This document shows positions 42,036 through 51,800 of a DNA stretch of 64,000 bases, one piece after another. Source of the DNA: Lentisphaerota bacterium (GTDB lineage: Bacteria; Verrucomicrobiota; Lentisphaeria; Victivallales; Victivallaceae); NCBI GenBank assembly GCA_017134815.1, contig CP071032.1, forward strand, positions 2,600,001 to 2,664,000. Reading direction: 5' to 3'. The translations under genes were made by a program, and so were the position numbers. How positions within the stretch are numbered: the stretch's first letter is position 1; every line of letters begins with the position of its first letter. The notes under the pieces are model-generated. The model was not told the DNA's origin. It saw only the letters and a program-made list of their open reading frames with translations, and ran no database searches.

Positions 42036-43466
42036 TCACAGGTCAAATATTTTTCCGGGATTCATTATATTTTCAGGATCAAAAGCCAGTTTTATGCCAC
42101 GGAGTAAGTTGAGGTACTCCTGTGAAACAAAGTGGCCCATATATTTTTTACGTTTGTGACCGATTCCGTGTTCTCCTGAAAGTCGACCGCCGCGTGCTGA
42201 AACGTCGGCATAGACTTTTTCCAGAATCTGCGGGAGGGTTTTTTCCCATTTTTCATCACTCCATTCCGGAGGACAGACAATCCTGGCATGGATATTGCCG
42301 TCACCGGCATGACCGAAACATGGGGCCATTACACCAAAATCAGCAGCAGTCTGCTGCAGGTTTTCCAGCATGGCTGGAATTTCAGCCGGGGGTACGACCA
42401 GGTCTTCGCCACTCTGACGTGATGAGAAAATGTTATAGGCTTCGCCGATGTTCCGGCGAATTTTCCAGACCCGTTCAGTCGTTGCCGGGTTGTCCGCAAC
42501 ATATATTTCCTGAGCGCCGTGCTTTTCTATAAACTTCCCAACCAGTTCATAATCATGCTCCACCTGTTCCCTGGTCGGTCCGTCAAAAGTCAGCAGCAGC
42601 ATAGCACCACACTTTTCATAAGGCAGTGATTCATTTAAATAATCACAGGCTGCTTTGACTGAATTTCGGTCCATAAACTCCATTGAAGTCGGGGTTATAC
42701 CGGTCTGAGTCATAATTTTGGGCACGAGCTCAACAGCGTCTTCAATCGTATTAAACAGGCACAACAGATCGGCCTGCGCTTTGGGCAGCGGGGTGAGCTT
42801 CAGCACAATTTTTGAGAAGAAACCGAGGGTCCCTTCAGAGCCTACCATAAGCTGTACCAGGTTATAGCCGGTAACATCTTTAATAAGCTTTCCGCCCATT
42901 TCAACGATTTCACCAGTCGGGGTTACAACTTCCAGCCCCAGAACATAACGTGAGGTAACACCATATTTAACGGCTTTGCCGCCACCGGCATTCTCTGCGA
43001 CGTTTCCGCCGATAAAGCAGGTCTCAAGGCTCATCGGATAACCGGCATAAAACAGGTCGTATTCCTTTAAGTATTCGTTGATCTCATTGGAAACCACCCC
43101 GGGTTCAACCGTGATCATCATGTTTTCGGTATCCAGTTCGAGAATCCGGTTCATACGGTCAACACTTACTACAATACCGCCGTGAGTCGGGACCGCACCG
43201 CCGGACAGTCCGGAACCGGCGCCGCGCGGTGTTACAGGAATCTTTTCACGATTGGCAATTTTCATAATCGCTGCAATTTCCTGGGCGGTGGCGGGACGCA
43301 CTACCGCTTCCGGCATATGGCGGTATTTTGTTCCTGGAATTTCGTCACGTGAAAACGGTTCGAGTTTTTCTTCATCTCTGTAGATAACATATTTTTCGCC
43401 GACAATTTTGCGCAGTTCATCTGCGATCAGCGACGTAACCTGATTGTATTCGTATTGCTTTACCAT
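42036..43466 (-). CDS. FAD-linked oxidase, GlcD/D-lactate dehydrogenase type
   Basis: The 476-aa flavoprotein has the PCMH FAD-binding stretch PRGAGSGLSGGAVP, GGNVAENAGG and KDVTGYNL, and the C-terminal cap with HAGDGNIHA. It oxidises a 2-hydroxy acid such as lactate or glycolate. Its start overlaps the etfA stop by seven bases. EtfB, EtfA and a GlcD-like dehydrogenase in this order match the lctBCD arrangement of electron-bifurcating lactate dehydrogenases such as that of Acetobacterium woodii. The EtfA here lacks a ferredoxin-domain extension, so bifurcation is not assured. Glycolate or another hydroxy acid is an alternative substrate. Confidence 0.9.
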   Translation of the reverse strand: MVKQYEYNQVTSLIADELRKIVGEKYVIYRDEEKLEPFSRDEIPGTKYRHMPEAVVRPATAQEIAAIMKIANREKIPVTPRGAGSGLSGGAVPTHGGIVVSVDRMNRILELDTENMMITVEPGVVSNEINEYLKEYDLFYAGYPMSLETCFIGGNVAENAGGGKAVKYGVTSRYVLGLEVVTPTGEIVEMGGKLIKDVTGYNLVQLMVGSEGTLGFFSKIVLKLTPLPKAQADLLCLFNTIEDAVELVPKIMTQTGITPTSMEFMDRNSVKAACDYLNESLPYEKCGAMLLLTFDGPTREQVEHDYELVGKFIEKHGAQEIYVADNPATTERVWKIRRNIGEAYNIFSSRQSGEDLVVPPAEIPAMLENLQQTAADFGVMAPCFGHAGDGNIHARIVCPPEWSDEKWEKTLPQILEKVYADVSARGGRLSGEHGIGHKRKKYMGHFVSQEYLNLLRGIKLAFDPENIMNPGKIFDL

Positions 43467-44458
43467 GCTTTTTCTCCCCGTTTAATCTTTTCAATCAGCG
43501 GCGGCAGAACCTCAAAGAGATTGCCGACAATACCAAAGTCCGCCACTTGAAAAATCTGAGCTTCAGGATCGCTGTTAACCGCTACAATAGTTTCAGACGT
43601 CTGCATTCCGGCAAGATGCTGGATCGCTCCTGATACTCCGACGGCGAAATAGAACTTAGGCGTAACCGTCTTGCCGCTGAGTCCTATCTGATGCGGGTAA
43701 CTGAGCCAGCCGCGGTCAATAACTTCACGGGTAGCGCCGACAGCGGCACCGAGAGCATCGGCAAGTTCACGAATCAAAGGCAGGTTTTCAGCTTTTTTGA
43801 TACCTCTGCCGACAACGACAATGCGCTCGGCATCCTGCAGGTTGAATTCTTCTTCTTCAGGAATAAAACGGTCAAACCTGACCCGGCTGAATTTTGCTTT
43901 TTCCGGCAGCGGCAGCCGCTCAATTGTACCGGCTCTGCCAGCCAGCCGGGGTGCCTGCGGGGTCGAACGCGGCCTGATGGTGGCCATCTGCGGGCGGAAG
44001 TCAGGACACTTGATTGTTGCCATGATGTTACCGCCGATCGCCGGTCTGGTCTGCAGCAGCAACCCGCTTTCAGGTTCAATATCAAGTTCAGTACAGTCCG
44101 CTGTCAGTCCGGTGTGAGCAGTCATGGCGACATAGGGCAGTACCGTTCTGCCGCTGGAGGTTGCTCCTGCCAGCACAATTTGCGGTTCATACTTGCGCAG
44201 AATTTCCAGCATACACTGAGAATAGGGTTCAACCAGAAAATTTTTCAATTCGGGGGCGTCTATTACCGCCACCATGTCTGCTCCACGATCAATGAGCTCC
44301 TGTAAGCCGGATTCCTCAATATTATGGCCAAAAAGCATGGCGCAAAGTTTCTGTCCGCTCTTGGCGGCAAGTGCCAGCCCGCGGGTGAGCAGTTCAAATG
44401 AGATGCCGGCAACTTTGCCCTGATGCTGCTCAGCAACTATCCAGATATCGTTTTTCAT
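43460..44458 (-). CDS. etfA: Electron transfer flavoprotein alpha subunit
   Basis: The 332-aa subunit binds FAD through its C-terminal domain, visible as RGWLSYPHQIGLSGKTVTPKFYFAVGVSGAIQHLAGM and NSDPEAQIFQVADFGIVG. The N-terminal half is the usual Etf domain with TSSGRTVLPYVA. It overlaps the etfB stop (ATGA) and hands electrons between the dehydrogenase and the electron carrier pool. Confidence 0.94.
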   Translation of the reverse strand: MKNDIWIVAEQHQGKVAGISFELLTRGLALAAKSGQKLCAMLFGHNIEESGLQELIDRGADMVAVIDAPELKNFLVEPYSQCMLEILRKYEPQIVLAGATSSGRTVLPYVAMTAHTGLTADCTELDIEPESGLLLQTRPAIGGNIMATIKCPDFRPQMATIRPRSTPQAPRLAGRAGTIERLPLPEKAKFSRVRFDRFIPEEEEFNLQDAERIVVVGRGIKKAENLPLIRELADALGAAVGATREVIDRGWLSYPHQIGLSGKTVTPKFYFAVGVSGAIQHLAGMQTSETIVAVNSDPEAQIFQVADFGIVGNLFEVLPPLIEKIKRGEKAW

Positions 44459-45258
44459 GATGCGAGTACCTCCCTGGATTTGAGAAATCCGACCAGTTGC
44501 TCAACCGCTTCCTCAACCATGCCTTCATTTTCCGCGTATACTTTGCGGCATTCACGAACCACTTTAGGCTGGAATATTTTGACCACTCTGGTTGGTGAGC
44601 CTTTAAGGCCGATATAGCTGGTGTTCAGCTCCAGGTCTTTCAGTGCCATGCTGGTAATTTCAGTTGATTTGGCTTTCAGCTTGCCGCGCAGAGTCGGCAG
44701 TCGCGGTTCTCCAACTTCCTTGACCACGGTCAGGACTCCGGGCAGCTCCATAGCCACTTCCTCAGCGCCGTCCTCAACCAGCCGTGAAACTTTCACTGCT
44801 TTGGCTTCGGCGGCTATCAGTTTATTGACATAAGTAACGGTAGGCATATCAAGTTCGGCAGCGATTTCCGGACCGATCTGCCCGGTATCCCCGTCAGTAG
44901 CGCGTTCACCGCAGATAATCAGGTCGAAATGTCCAAGCTGCTTAATGGCCGCAGCCAGAATATAAGCAGTTGCCCAGGTGTCAGAGCCGGCAAAAGCCCG
45001 GTCACTGATCAAGGCCCCGCCGTCAATGCCCATGGCAATGGCTTCTTTTACCGCTTCAATGGCCTGGGGCGGCCCCATGCTGACTGCAACGGTTTCCGCT
45101 CCATAAGTCTCCTTCATCTGCAGAGCGGTCTCGAGTGCGTACAGGTCGAGAGGGTTGACAATCGACTGAACGCCTTTTCTGACTACGGTACCGGTTGTCG
45201 GGTCCATTTTGACCGATTTGGTATCCGGTACCTGTTTGATACATACTGCAATACGCAT
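44455..45258 (-). CDS. etfB: Electron transfer flavoprotein beta subunit
   Basis: The 267-aa subunit starts at MRIAVCIKQVPDT, the family's common start; the upstream in-frame ATG extension is rejected because it enters the phosphatase gene. The AMP/FAD-binding beta domain has LDLYALETALQMK, SMGPPQAIEAVKEAIAMG and GERATDGDTGQIGPEIA, the last being a typical Etf-beta signature. It follows the inositol-phosphatase-like gene by one base and precedes etfA with a 4-base overlap. Confidence 0.94.
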   Translation of the reverse strand: MRIAVCIKQVPDTKSVKMDPTTGTVVRKGVQSIVNPLDLYALETALQMKETYGAETVAVSMGPPQAIEAVKEAIAMGIDGGALISDRAFAGSDTWATAYILAAAIKQLGHFDLIICGERATDGDTGQIGPEIAAELDMPTVTYVNKLIAAEAKAVKVSRLVEDGAEEVAMELPGVLTVVKEVGEPRLPTLRGKLKAKSTEITSMALKDLELNTSYIGLKGSPTRVVKIFQPKVVRECRKVYAENEGMVEEAVEQLVGFLKSREVLAS

Positions 45259-45259
45259 T

Positions 45260-46027
45260 CTATTTCCCATGAATTTGTTGTGATAGTTCTGCATGTATAA
45301 TTTTATTTGTTGCAAGGATGCCGTTTGCCGGAAAATCTCTGCCTCCATCAATATCGGTAACGCATCCGCCGGCCATTTCTAGGATAAATGCTCCGGCTGC
45401 AATATCATAAAGTGCCAGGTTCAATTCCCAGAACCCGTCAAAGCGGCCGCAGGCGACGTAACATAAGTCGATCGCGGCCGAACCGCAGCGGCGTATGCCC
45501 CGGATAGCGGGCAGGACTCTGGAAAAATATTTGATATTATTAATGGGCAGTTCGGAACGTACACAGGCAAACCCGGTTGCCAGCAGGCATTCCTCCAGCC
45601 GTGACCTGACTGACACTTTAATTTCCTTGTCATTGAGCCATGCTCCTTCCGCATCAGCCCAGAAAAGTTCTTCCAGGCGCGGGGCGCAGACTGCCGCGGC
45701 AATGGTCCTGCCATGCTGACGCAGCGCTATCGAAACTGAATAGAACTGCAGGTCATGAATAAATGAAGTAGTGCCGTCAATTGGATCAATTACCCAGACG
45801 TATTCAGCATCAGTCCGGCTCTGGCCGGTTTCTTCCCCGAAAACCCCGTGGCTGGGATAGTTTTCGGCTATTCTGTTGATAATGAACGCCTCAACCTGGC
45901 GGTCGGCGGCGGTCACCATATCTTTTACGGTTCCTTTGGAGGAGATATCTTCCTCTTGCAAATCACGGCGTAAATTCAGAGCCAGTCTCCCGGCTTCCAT
46001 AGCTAGATTTTTGATAAATTCTATCAT
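45260..46027 (-). CDS. Inositol monophosphatase family protein
   Basis: The 255-aa protein has the metal-binding motif GEETG, the core WVIDPIDGTTSF and the C-terminal YDIAAGAFILEMAGG (WDxAAG equivalent). Family members dephosphorylate inositol phosphates, 3'-phosphoadenosine phosphate or sugar phosphates. In this operon, between a SorC regulator and an Etf/oxidase pair, a sugar or polyol phosphate is a plausible substrate. Confidence 0.88.
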   Translation of the reverse strand: MIEFIKNLAMEAGRLALNLRRDLQEEDISSKGTVKDMVTAADRQVEAFIINRIAENYPSHGVFGEETGQSRTDAEYVWVIDPIDGTTSFIHDLQFYSVSIALRQHGRTIAAAVCAPRLEELFWADAEGAWLNDKEIKVSVRSRLEECLLATGFACVRSELPINNIKYFSRVLPAIRGIRRCGSAAIDLCYVACGRFDGFWELNLALYDIAAGAFILEMAGGCVTDIDGGRDFPANGILATNKIIHAELSQQIHGK

Positions 46028-46054
46028 TTTAATTCCTCTGCCGGCATTTTCCGG

Positions 46055-47023
46055 TTATACTATTTTGAGTAATGCCGCTGCCGCTGCCTCGTTGGTTAGC
46101 AAGCCGTTAATTATTCCGCCTTTGGCCGCGGCAATTATGGCTGCACTTCTGTCTGTGTCCGACACAATTCCAAGTGAACGCGGGATTTTTCTCAGGGTTT
46201 CAAGTTTGACTGCCATTACACGGTCTTTGAAATCAGTCTGGCATTCGTTGCCTTGACTGTCAAAAAAGCGTCCGCAAATCTCTCCAACCACTCCCTGGGA
46301 TTTCAGTTTCAAAGCGTCTTCTTTCAAAACCACCTTGCCTGCAGAAAAAATAGAATTTTCTGGAATTCCAACTCCTACCAGGGCTATATCCAGATGATTA
46401 TAACATTCTACTACCTGTTTGATCTGCGGGTCACGTCTTAGATTGTCGCGTAATTGCCGATCATAGACAAAAACCGGAGTATTCAACGAGACAAATGAAC
46501 CGGCGGCAGCGGCAAGTTTACGGCCGATTTCAGAAGCATCAGTCGTTTCAGGGCAGGAACCGACATTGCCCATGAGCTGGACATAAGTGATCAGTTTGGG
46601 CATCTCAGATTTCAGCATACCATCCGCCAGCTGCAGTATAGTCCGTCCGCCTGCCAGTCCTATTTTGATGCCGGAAGCTAAAGTATCAGCAAAAATTTCA
46701 CCACCAAAATAACCAGTTCCGCTTTGGCTGCCGCCACCAATTGACTTTATGACATAAACTTCTTTCAGCGCCAGTTCTTTTTCGATTCTTTGCTCAAGCT
46801 CGTAATTACGTGGCTGGTAATCATTAACTTCAATGCGCACAATACCCCGCTCCCGGGCCATAGCCAGCAGCCGGGATATCTTTGCCTGAGAAACCTGCAG
46901 CATCTGTGCAACTTTCTGCTGAGGGATATGGTCTATGTAGCAAAGCCTCGCGGCCAGCGTCAGAAACTCATCACTGTAATTTATTTGTCGCATTTGCTCA
47001 ATCCAAAATGAATAATTATTCAT
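46055..47023 (-). CDS. SorC-family transcriptional regulator
   Basis: The 322-aa protein has an N-terminal HTH (PQQKVAQMLQVSQAKISRLLAMARERGIV) and a SorC/DeoR-type sugar-binding domain (GLAGGRTILQLADGM to LMGNVGSCP). Family members respond to phosphorylated sugars or polyols and usually control adjacent catabolic genes. It is the first gene of the operon with the phosphatase, etfBA, FAD oxidase and Zn dehydrogenase, and it is probably its local regulator. Confidence 0.88.
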   Translation of the reverse strand: MNNYSFWIEQMRQINYSDEFLTLAARLCYIDHIPQQKVAQMLQVSQAKISRLLAMARERGIVRIEVNDYQPRNYELEQRIEKELALKEVYVIKSIGGGSQSGTGYFGGEIFADTLASGIKIGLAGGRTILQLADGMLKSEMPKLITYVQLMGNVGSCPETTDASEIGRKLAAAAGSFVSLNTPVFVYDRQLRDNLRRDPQIKQVVECYNHLDIALVGVGIPENSIFSAGKVVLKEDALKLKSQGVVGEICGRFFDSQGNECQTDFKDRVMAVKLETLRKIPRSLGIVSDTDRSAAIIAAAKGGIINGLLTNEAAAAALLKIV

Positions 47024-47579
47024 GTATATTTATTTACTATGCCGAATATAGCCCTGTTCTGACCATTAATCAAGCTGTATTTCAAAAAATCATGGATTCG
47101 CAATTTTGCTTGAAATTTTGTGCGTTCTGTTAGTAACTTTGCTTTTTACAGACGTCTCAAAGTAGTTGATTTTTCGGCAGTCATTGGATTGTGTGTAAAA
47201 AAATATTACTTTTAGAGGCAATTTCGGGGGCAACATGTCAAAAAAACTTCAACAGATTAGCATTTACAAATAAGCTTTATACTAAACAGAAAGTCAGCAG
47301 CAGTCCATTTTATGCTGCTGTTGTAAAAAGACGATCTCAAAGCTTAAATTGCAATTCGCTGCTATGAGACTGAAATAAAATATCAGAATCCTAGGTTCTT
47401 GCTGGCATCTGAGTGCCGACAGTCTTGACTGAATATCCAAATGGTCCGAGTTGTTATTTGTATAAGAACAGGACACTCTCTGGGCTTATCAATAGCAGGA
47501 ATATCAAAATGCACCGATTGGATTGAGATTTACAGCAGCTTTGTTAAGCCTGATATGGTCAGCCTAAACGTAGGTATTA
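47024..47579. other. Intergenic region upstream of the SorC operon
   Basis: No gene is convincing on either strand. A hairpin (CAGCAGCA with TGCTGCTG, about 47297-47323) is present without a T run nearby. The region next to the SorC start is AT-rich and likely holds the operon promoter, but I cannot assign hexamers or an operator with confidence. Confidence 0.4.
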
Positions 47580-48119
47580 TTAAGACTCTAATTTTTCCTT
47601 TAGACGCTTTCTATATTCTTCCATCTGAGCACGTGTCTGGGCGTCAATAGTTTCCAGATAGCACTGCATCCGTAATTTGATATCTTCAGGTGAGGGTACC
47701 GGTTTTTTCTTGTGCTGTTTATTATGTTTGGCCATCGCACGTATTTTTTTTATTCTTGCAGCCTCTGCCTTAAGAAACCTCTCCTGTTCCGAGTGGCTCA
47801 TTCCGTAGAACTTTTTCATGCGCTTCTTAATTAGTGCATTTTGAAACTTGAGAGAATTGATAAAGAAGGCTTTTTTCTGCTCCTGGCTTAACTGATTTAT
47901 ATTATTTCTTGAAATTTTTGCTTTACTCAAATATTTACTTTTTTCTGAATCTGGAAGTTCTTTGAATTTTTTTGAAGCTACATAAGTTACTTTTGTCATT
48001 CCATCAAGCTTTTCAGGGTTTAACGCTTTCTTTTTACTTAAAAAATATATTGTGACAACAGCGACGATGCTGACTGTGACGCAGATAGTAATTACAGAAC
48101 TTTTGCTTTTTAAATTCAT
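47580..48119 (-). CDS. Lysine-rich membrane-anchored hypothetical protein
   Basis: The 179-aa protein has one N-terminal membrane helix (about residues 9-27, VITICVTVSIVAVVTIYFL). The rest is highly charged, helical and Lys/Gln/Glu-rich, with repeated short motifs such as LPDSEKSKYLSK and MSHSEQERFLKAE. I recognise no family. Such exported helical domains occur in PVC and delta-proteobacterial envelopes. It is isolated from its neighbours. Confidence 0.6.
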   Translation of the reverse strand: MNLKSKSSVITICVTVSIVAVVTIYFLSKKKALNPEKLDGMTKVTYVASKKFKELPDSEKSKYLSKAKISRNNINQLSQEQKKAFFINSLKFQNALIKKRMKKFYGMSHSEQERFLKAEAARIKKIRAMAKHNKQHKKKPVPSPEDIKLRMQCYLETIDAQTRAQMEEYRKRLKEKLES

Positions 48120-48442
48120 TTGAATTTCCTAAATTTATTAAGTAGTGATAATTATTCTTTTGCGTTTAAAATTTTAATTTATATAATTTTTAAAAGAAAA
48201 TACAGTCTTTTCTTTTTTAGCTCATAGAATGAATATAGTCATTTAAACCAAAACCTGGCTGCACAGTATAAGCTGTTTAGCTCTTTGTAATAAATATTTA
48301 TGTTTCATTCAAATATATTATTAATAAATTTTTTGCAAGTTATGTTCGTTAAATGTTGAAATATTTTTGGAGTCAATAAAATTATAGTTAATGCAAAAAA
48401 AAGAGCCCGGAAAGGGCTCTTTCAAATTTTGCTGTTACTGCG
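48120..48442. other. AT-rich intergenic region
   Basis: Apart from the terminator hairpin at 48395-48422 nothing is supported. Stops are frequent in all frames. Confidence 0.5.
48395..48422 (-). terminator. Terminator of the 34-aa basic protein gene
   Basis: AAAGAGCCC and GGGCTCTTT form a symmetric stem with a GGAAA-type loop. On the minus strand it is followed by a T8 run. Confidence 0.88.
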
Positions 48443-48547
48443 TTATTTTTTTGCAGCCTTGATGGCCTCACGCACTTTAAGCTTACAGCGCTCGATATAA
48501 GCTTTGCGGCGGCGTCTTTTCTGAATTTTGTTGAGTTGCTGACCCAT
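48443..48547 (-). CDS. Very small, highly basic protein (34 aa)
   Basis: The ORF reads MGQQLNKIQKRRRRKAYIER onward to a stop and has an AGGAG site eight bases before its ATG, with a strong terminator after it. The sequence is a single basic helix rich in Arg and Lys. As far as I recall, similar MGQxxNKxxKRRRR proteins are found as single genes in PVC bacteria. It may bind rRNA or another nucleic acid; this is inference. The ribosome site and terminator together support that it is real. Confidence 0.75.
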   Translation of the reverse strand: MGQQLNKIQKRRRRKAYIERCKLKVREAIKAAKK

Positions 48548-48828
48548 CTATAAAACTCCTGTTTGAATTTGAGCAGTGAATAAAATTATCTGTCTGTTAA
48601 TTACAAACGGCTTTCAGCACTGCACTTATGTTAATAGTTTTTTACAATCATGTCTCAACTGACAGCAGGACTTTATAATCCTGATACTGCCAAAAATAAA
48701 AATCTAGCCGATAAAATTGTAAAATCAAATAAATTAACTCAAATTCAGCGTTAAAACTGCTTTGTATTTTCTGAAACAGCAGTAATTTAAGGAGGAGATT
48801 GATAATAATAATCACAGGAGATTATTCC

Positions 48829-51800
48829 ATGAGAAGAGCCGGATTGAGATGGTGCAGTCGCTATCTGTTTGTAATAACTGCCGCAATGTTTATTTTTGCC
48901 GGCAGTCTTGCTGCCAAAGAAGTTAAACCACTGCTTGACCGCAAGCTTGTGCTGTCGGAAGCAGCACAAGTTGACCTCAAAAAATACCCCGACGCTGACA
49001 CCGTTCTGATTTCAGATTATGAGAAGGTTAAATACAATCCGGACGGGACATACACTTCCGTGGATGAGTTTTATGAAAAGATCCTGACTGAGAAGGGCAG
49101 ACGTGAATCTCGAGTCGCCAATCTGTATTTTGATTTACCGTACACCAAGGTTATTCCATATAAAATAGGCATCATCAAGCCGGACGGCAGGTATATAGCT
49201 ATTGATATCAAGGCAAATTCAAAGGAAATGGTCAACCCTTCTCAGATGAGTGCCAATATTTACGATCCAAACAGCAAAATACTTAAAATAACCATACCTG
49301 ATCTGGAAATCGGTGACGTATTGTATAAGTATGTCCGACGCGATGGTGTAGTACCGCGAATCAAAGATGTATGGTGTGACTTTTACTTGCTTGAATATAC
49401 TTCGCCGATTTTGAAGTATGTCATTGAAATAAACGGTCCGAAGTCCCGTCCTCTGAAAAAGTTTATGATTAAAGATCCGGTGAAAGGCACAGTTAAATTC
49501 TCTCAGAAAGCTGCCGGTGACAGGATTATTTACAAATGGACAGCCGCCAATGTCCCGCAGTCATTTCCTGAGCCTCAAATGCCGCCATTTTATATGTATT
49601 CACAACGTTTACTGGTGAGCACTGCCGCTGACTGGCAGGAAATTTCCAGATGGTACTGGTACTTGTGCAAACCCCATCTGGAAAAAACCAACCAGGCAAT
49701 GCGCGAGAAAGTCAAAGAGTTGACTGCCGGCTTGAAGACCGATATGGAGAAGATCAAGGCAATTTACCGGTTTGTGTCCACCAAAATTCGCTACATGGGC
49801 ATTATCGATGAAAAAACCGCTCCCGGATATGAACCACACGACGTTGATATAACTTTCAATAATCGGTATGGAGTCTGCCGGGATAAGGCTGCTCTGCTGG
49901 TTGCTATGCTGCAAATGGCTGGTTTCAAAGCATATCCAGTGCTTTTTTATGTGGGGCCGAAAAAAGATGCAGAAGTGCCTAATAATATGTTTAATCACGC
50001 TATCAGCTGTGTAATCCTTAAAGATGGCAAACACATGCTGATGGATCCGACTGATGAAAGTACTTATGATGTTTTACCGTCATACCTGTCTGATAAAAGC
50101 TACCTGCTGGCAAAGCCGGAAGGGGACACACTGTTTACCTCTCCTGTGACTCCGGTGTCAGAAAACCTGGTCAAAATCAAGACAACCGGAGAAATTTCCC
50201 GTGACGGAAAGCTCAAGGCAGAAAGCAGAATGCTGTTTGACGGGATAAACGATACTACCTTCCGCGGAGCTTTTTCACAATGGCGCCCGGAGCAGATAAA
50301 ACAGTATTTTACTTTTGTGTTGAAGCAGTCTCTGCCCGACGCCAGGGTAACTTCATTTGAGGTGCTGCCAAAAAATCTTAGAGACTTCAAAAAACCGCTT
50401 AAAGTCAATATTGCATTTGAATCCTCAAGTATACTGGTCAAGGGAAGAAATATAATTCTTGTACAGCTTCCCTGGTTTTCCGGAAAAATAGGGGCCGTCT
50501 CTTTTGCCTTGAGCGGGTTGGGCCTTGAAAAGCGAAAATATCCGCTTAAAATATTCTCAACCTGCGGTACTGTAGGAGAGTTTTCATTTAAACTTCCACT
50601 GGGGATGCAGGTCGTTAAACTGCCTGAATATAAAAAGGTTGACTGGGATAAATTCTCCTGGAAGCGTAAGCTGAGCTTTAAGAATCACACTTTGGCCGGC
50701 CGGAGCTCTTTTCTGATTAACACGATGGAGTTTTTGCCGAAAGATTATCTGCGGCTAAAGTCAGATCTGAAAGTAATTGAAACTGAAGCCAAAAAACTGC
50801 CGTTGCTGCAGAAAAAATGTGCCAGCACTGATTTAAAATACCTCAAAAAGCTTTATCCGGGCTCCAAATCCGTTATTCTCGCTAAAAATGTTGATATAGA
50901 CTTCAAAGACGCCAGCACTTACTCAATGCGCACTGTGATCAAACGCAAGGTGCTGAACTATGGTGGTGTTAAAAGCTTTTCTGAGCTGAAGTTTTTCTAC
51001 AATTCGGCCTGGCAGCAGGTTAAGATAAATTATGCCAAAGTAAAAGATCCTGACGGCAGCGTAAAAAATATCAGCAAGAAAGAAACCAACCTGATGGATC
51101 AAAGCTGGACAGGCAGCGCGCCGCGTTACCCTGGCGGTAAGATTCTGGTCCTGAATCTGCCTGGCGTCAAAGTCGGCAGTGAAATAGAGTACGATGTCGT
51201 CATTGAAAACAGCAGTGTGCCGCTGGCCGGTATTATGTGCCTGTTCAAAGAATACGATCCAATACTGAGTAAAAAGATAAGCATTACCGCTCCTGAAAAA
51301 CTGGCGCTGAAGTTTTCGAAAACTCCTGATGTGGTTGAAAGCAGTGTTAATCGTGCAAAAGGTCTGGTTTCGCACGTTTTCAAAGTCAGTAATGTTTCAC
51401 CAATAGCGGCAGAATCTTCCACTCCTCCTGTCTGGGCGTTTACACCTGTTATTTATGTCAGTGCCGGCAACTGGAAAGAATTTTCAAAATCGGTCCTGAC
51501 GGCTTTAACAGGGGCTGCTGACAAACAGGAAAAAACCAAAGAGCAGGCGGTTAAGCTGGCGATGATGCGAAAACCGCTTGAGGCTATGCGCAGCATCAGG
51601 GATTTTATTGCGATTCAGGTCCGCGATGCCGGTCCCGGGTTCAGCTCCATGCCTTTGAGCACAATAACTCCTGCTGATAAAACGCTGAAAGACGGTTACG
51701 GCAATTCTACTGACCGTGCGGTTTTGACTTACGCCATGTTGCAAGCTGTCGGTTTTAAGCCGGAGTTTGTTATGGTTGCAGATATTTTTCCGATTCCCCG

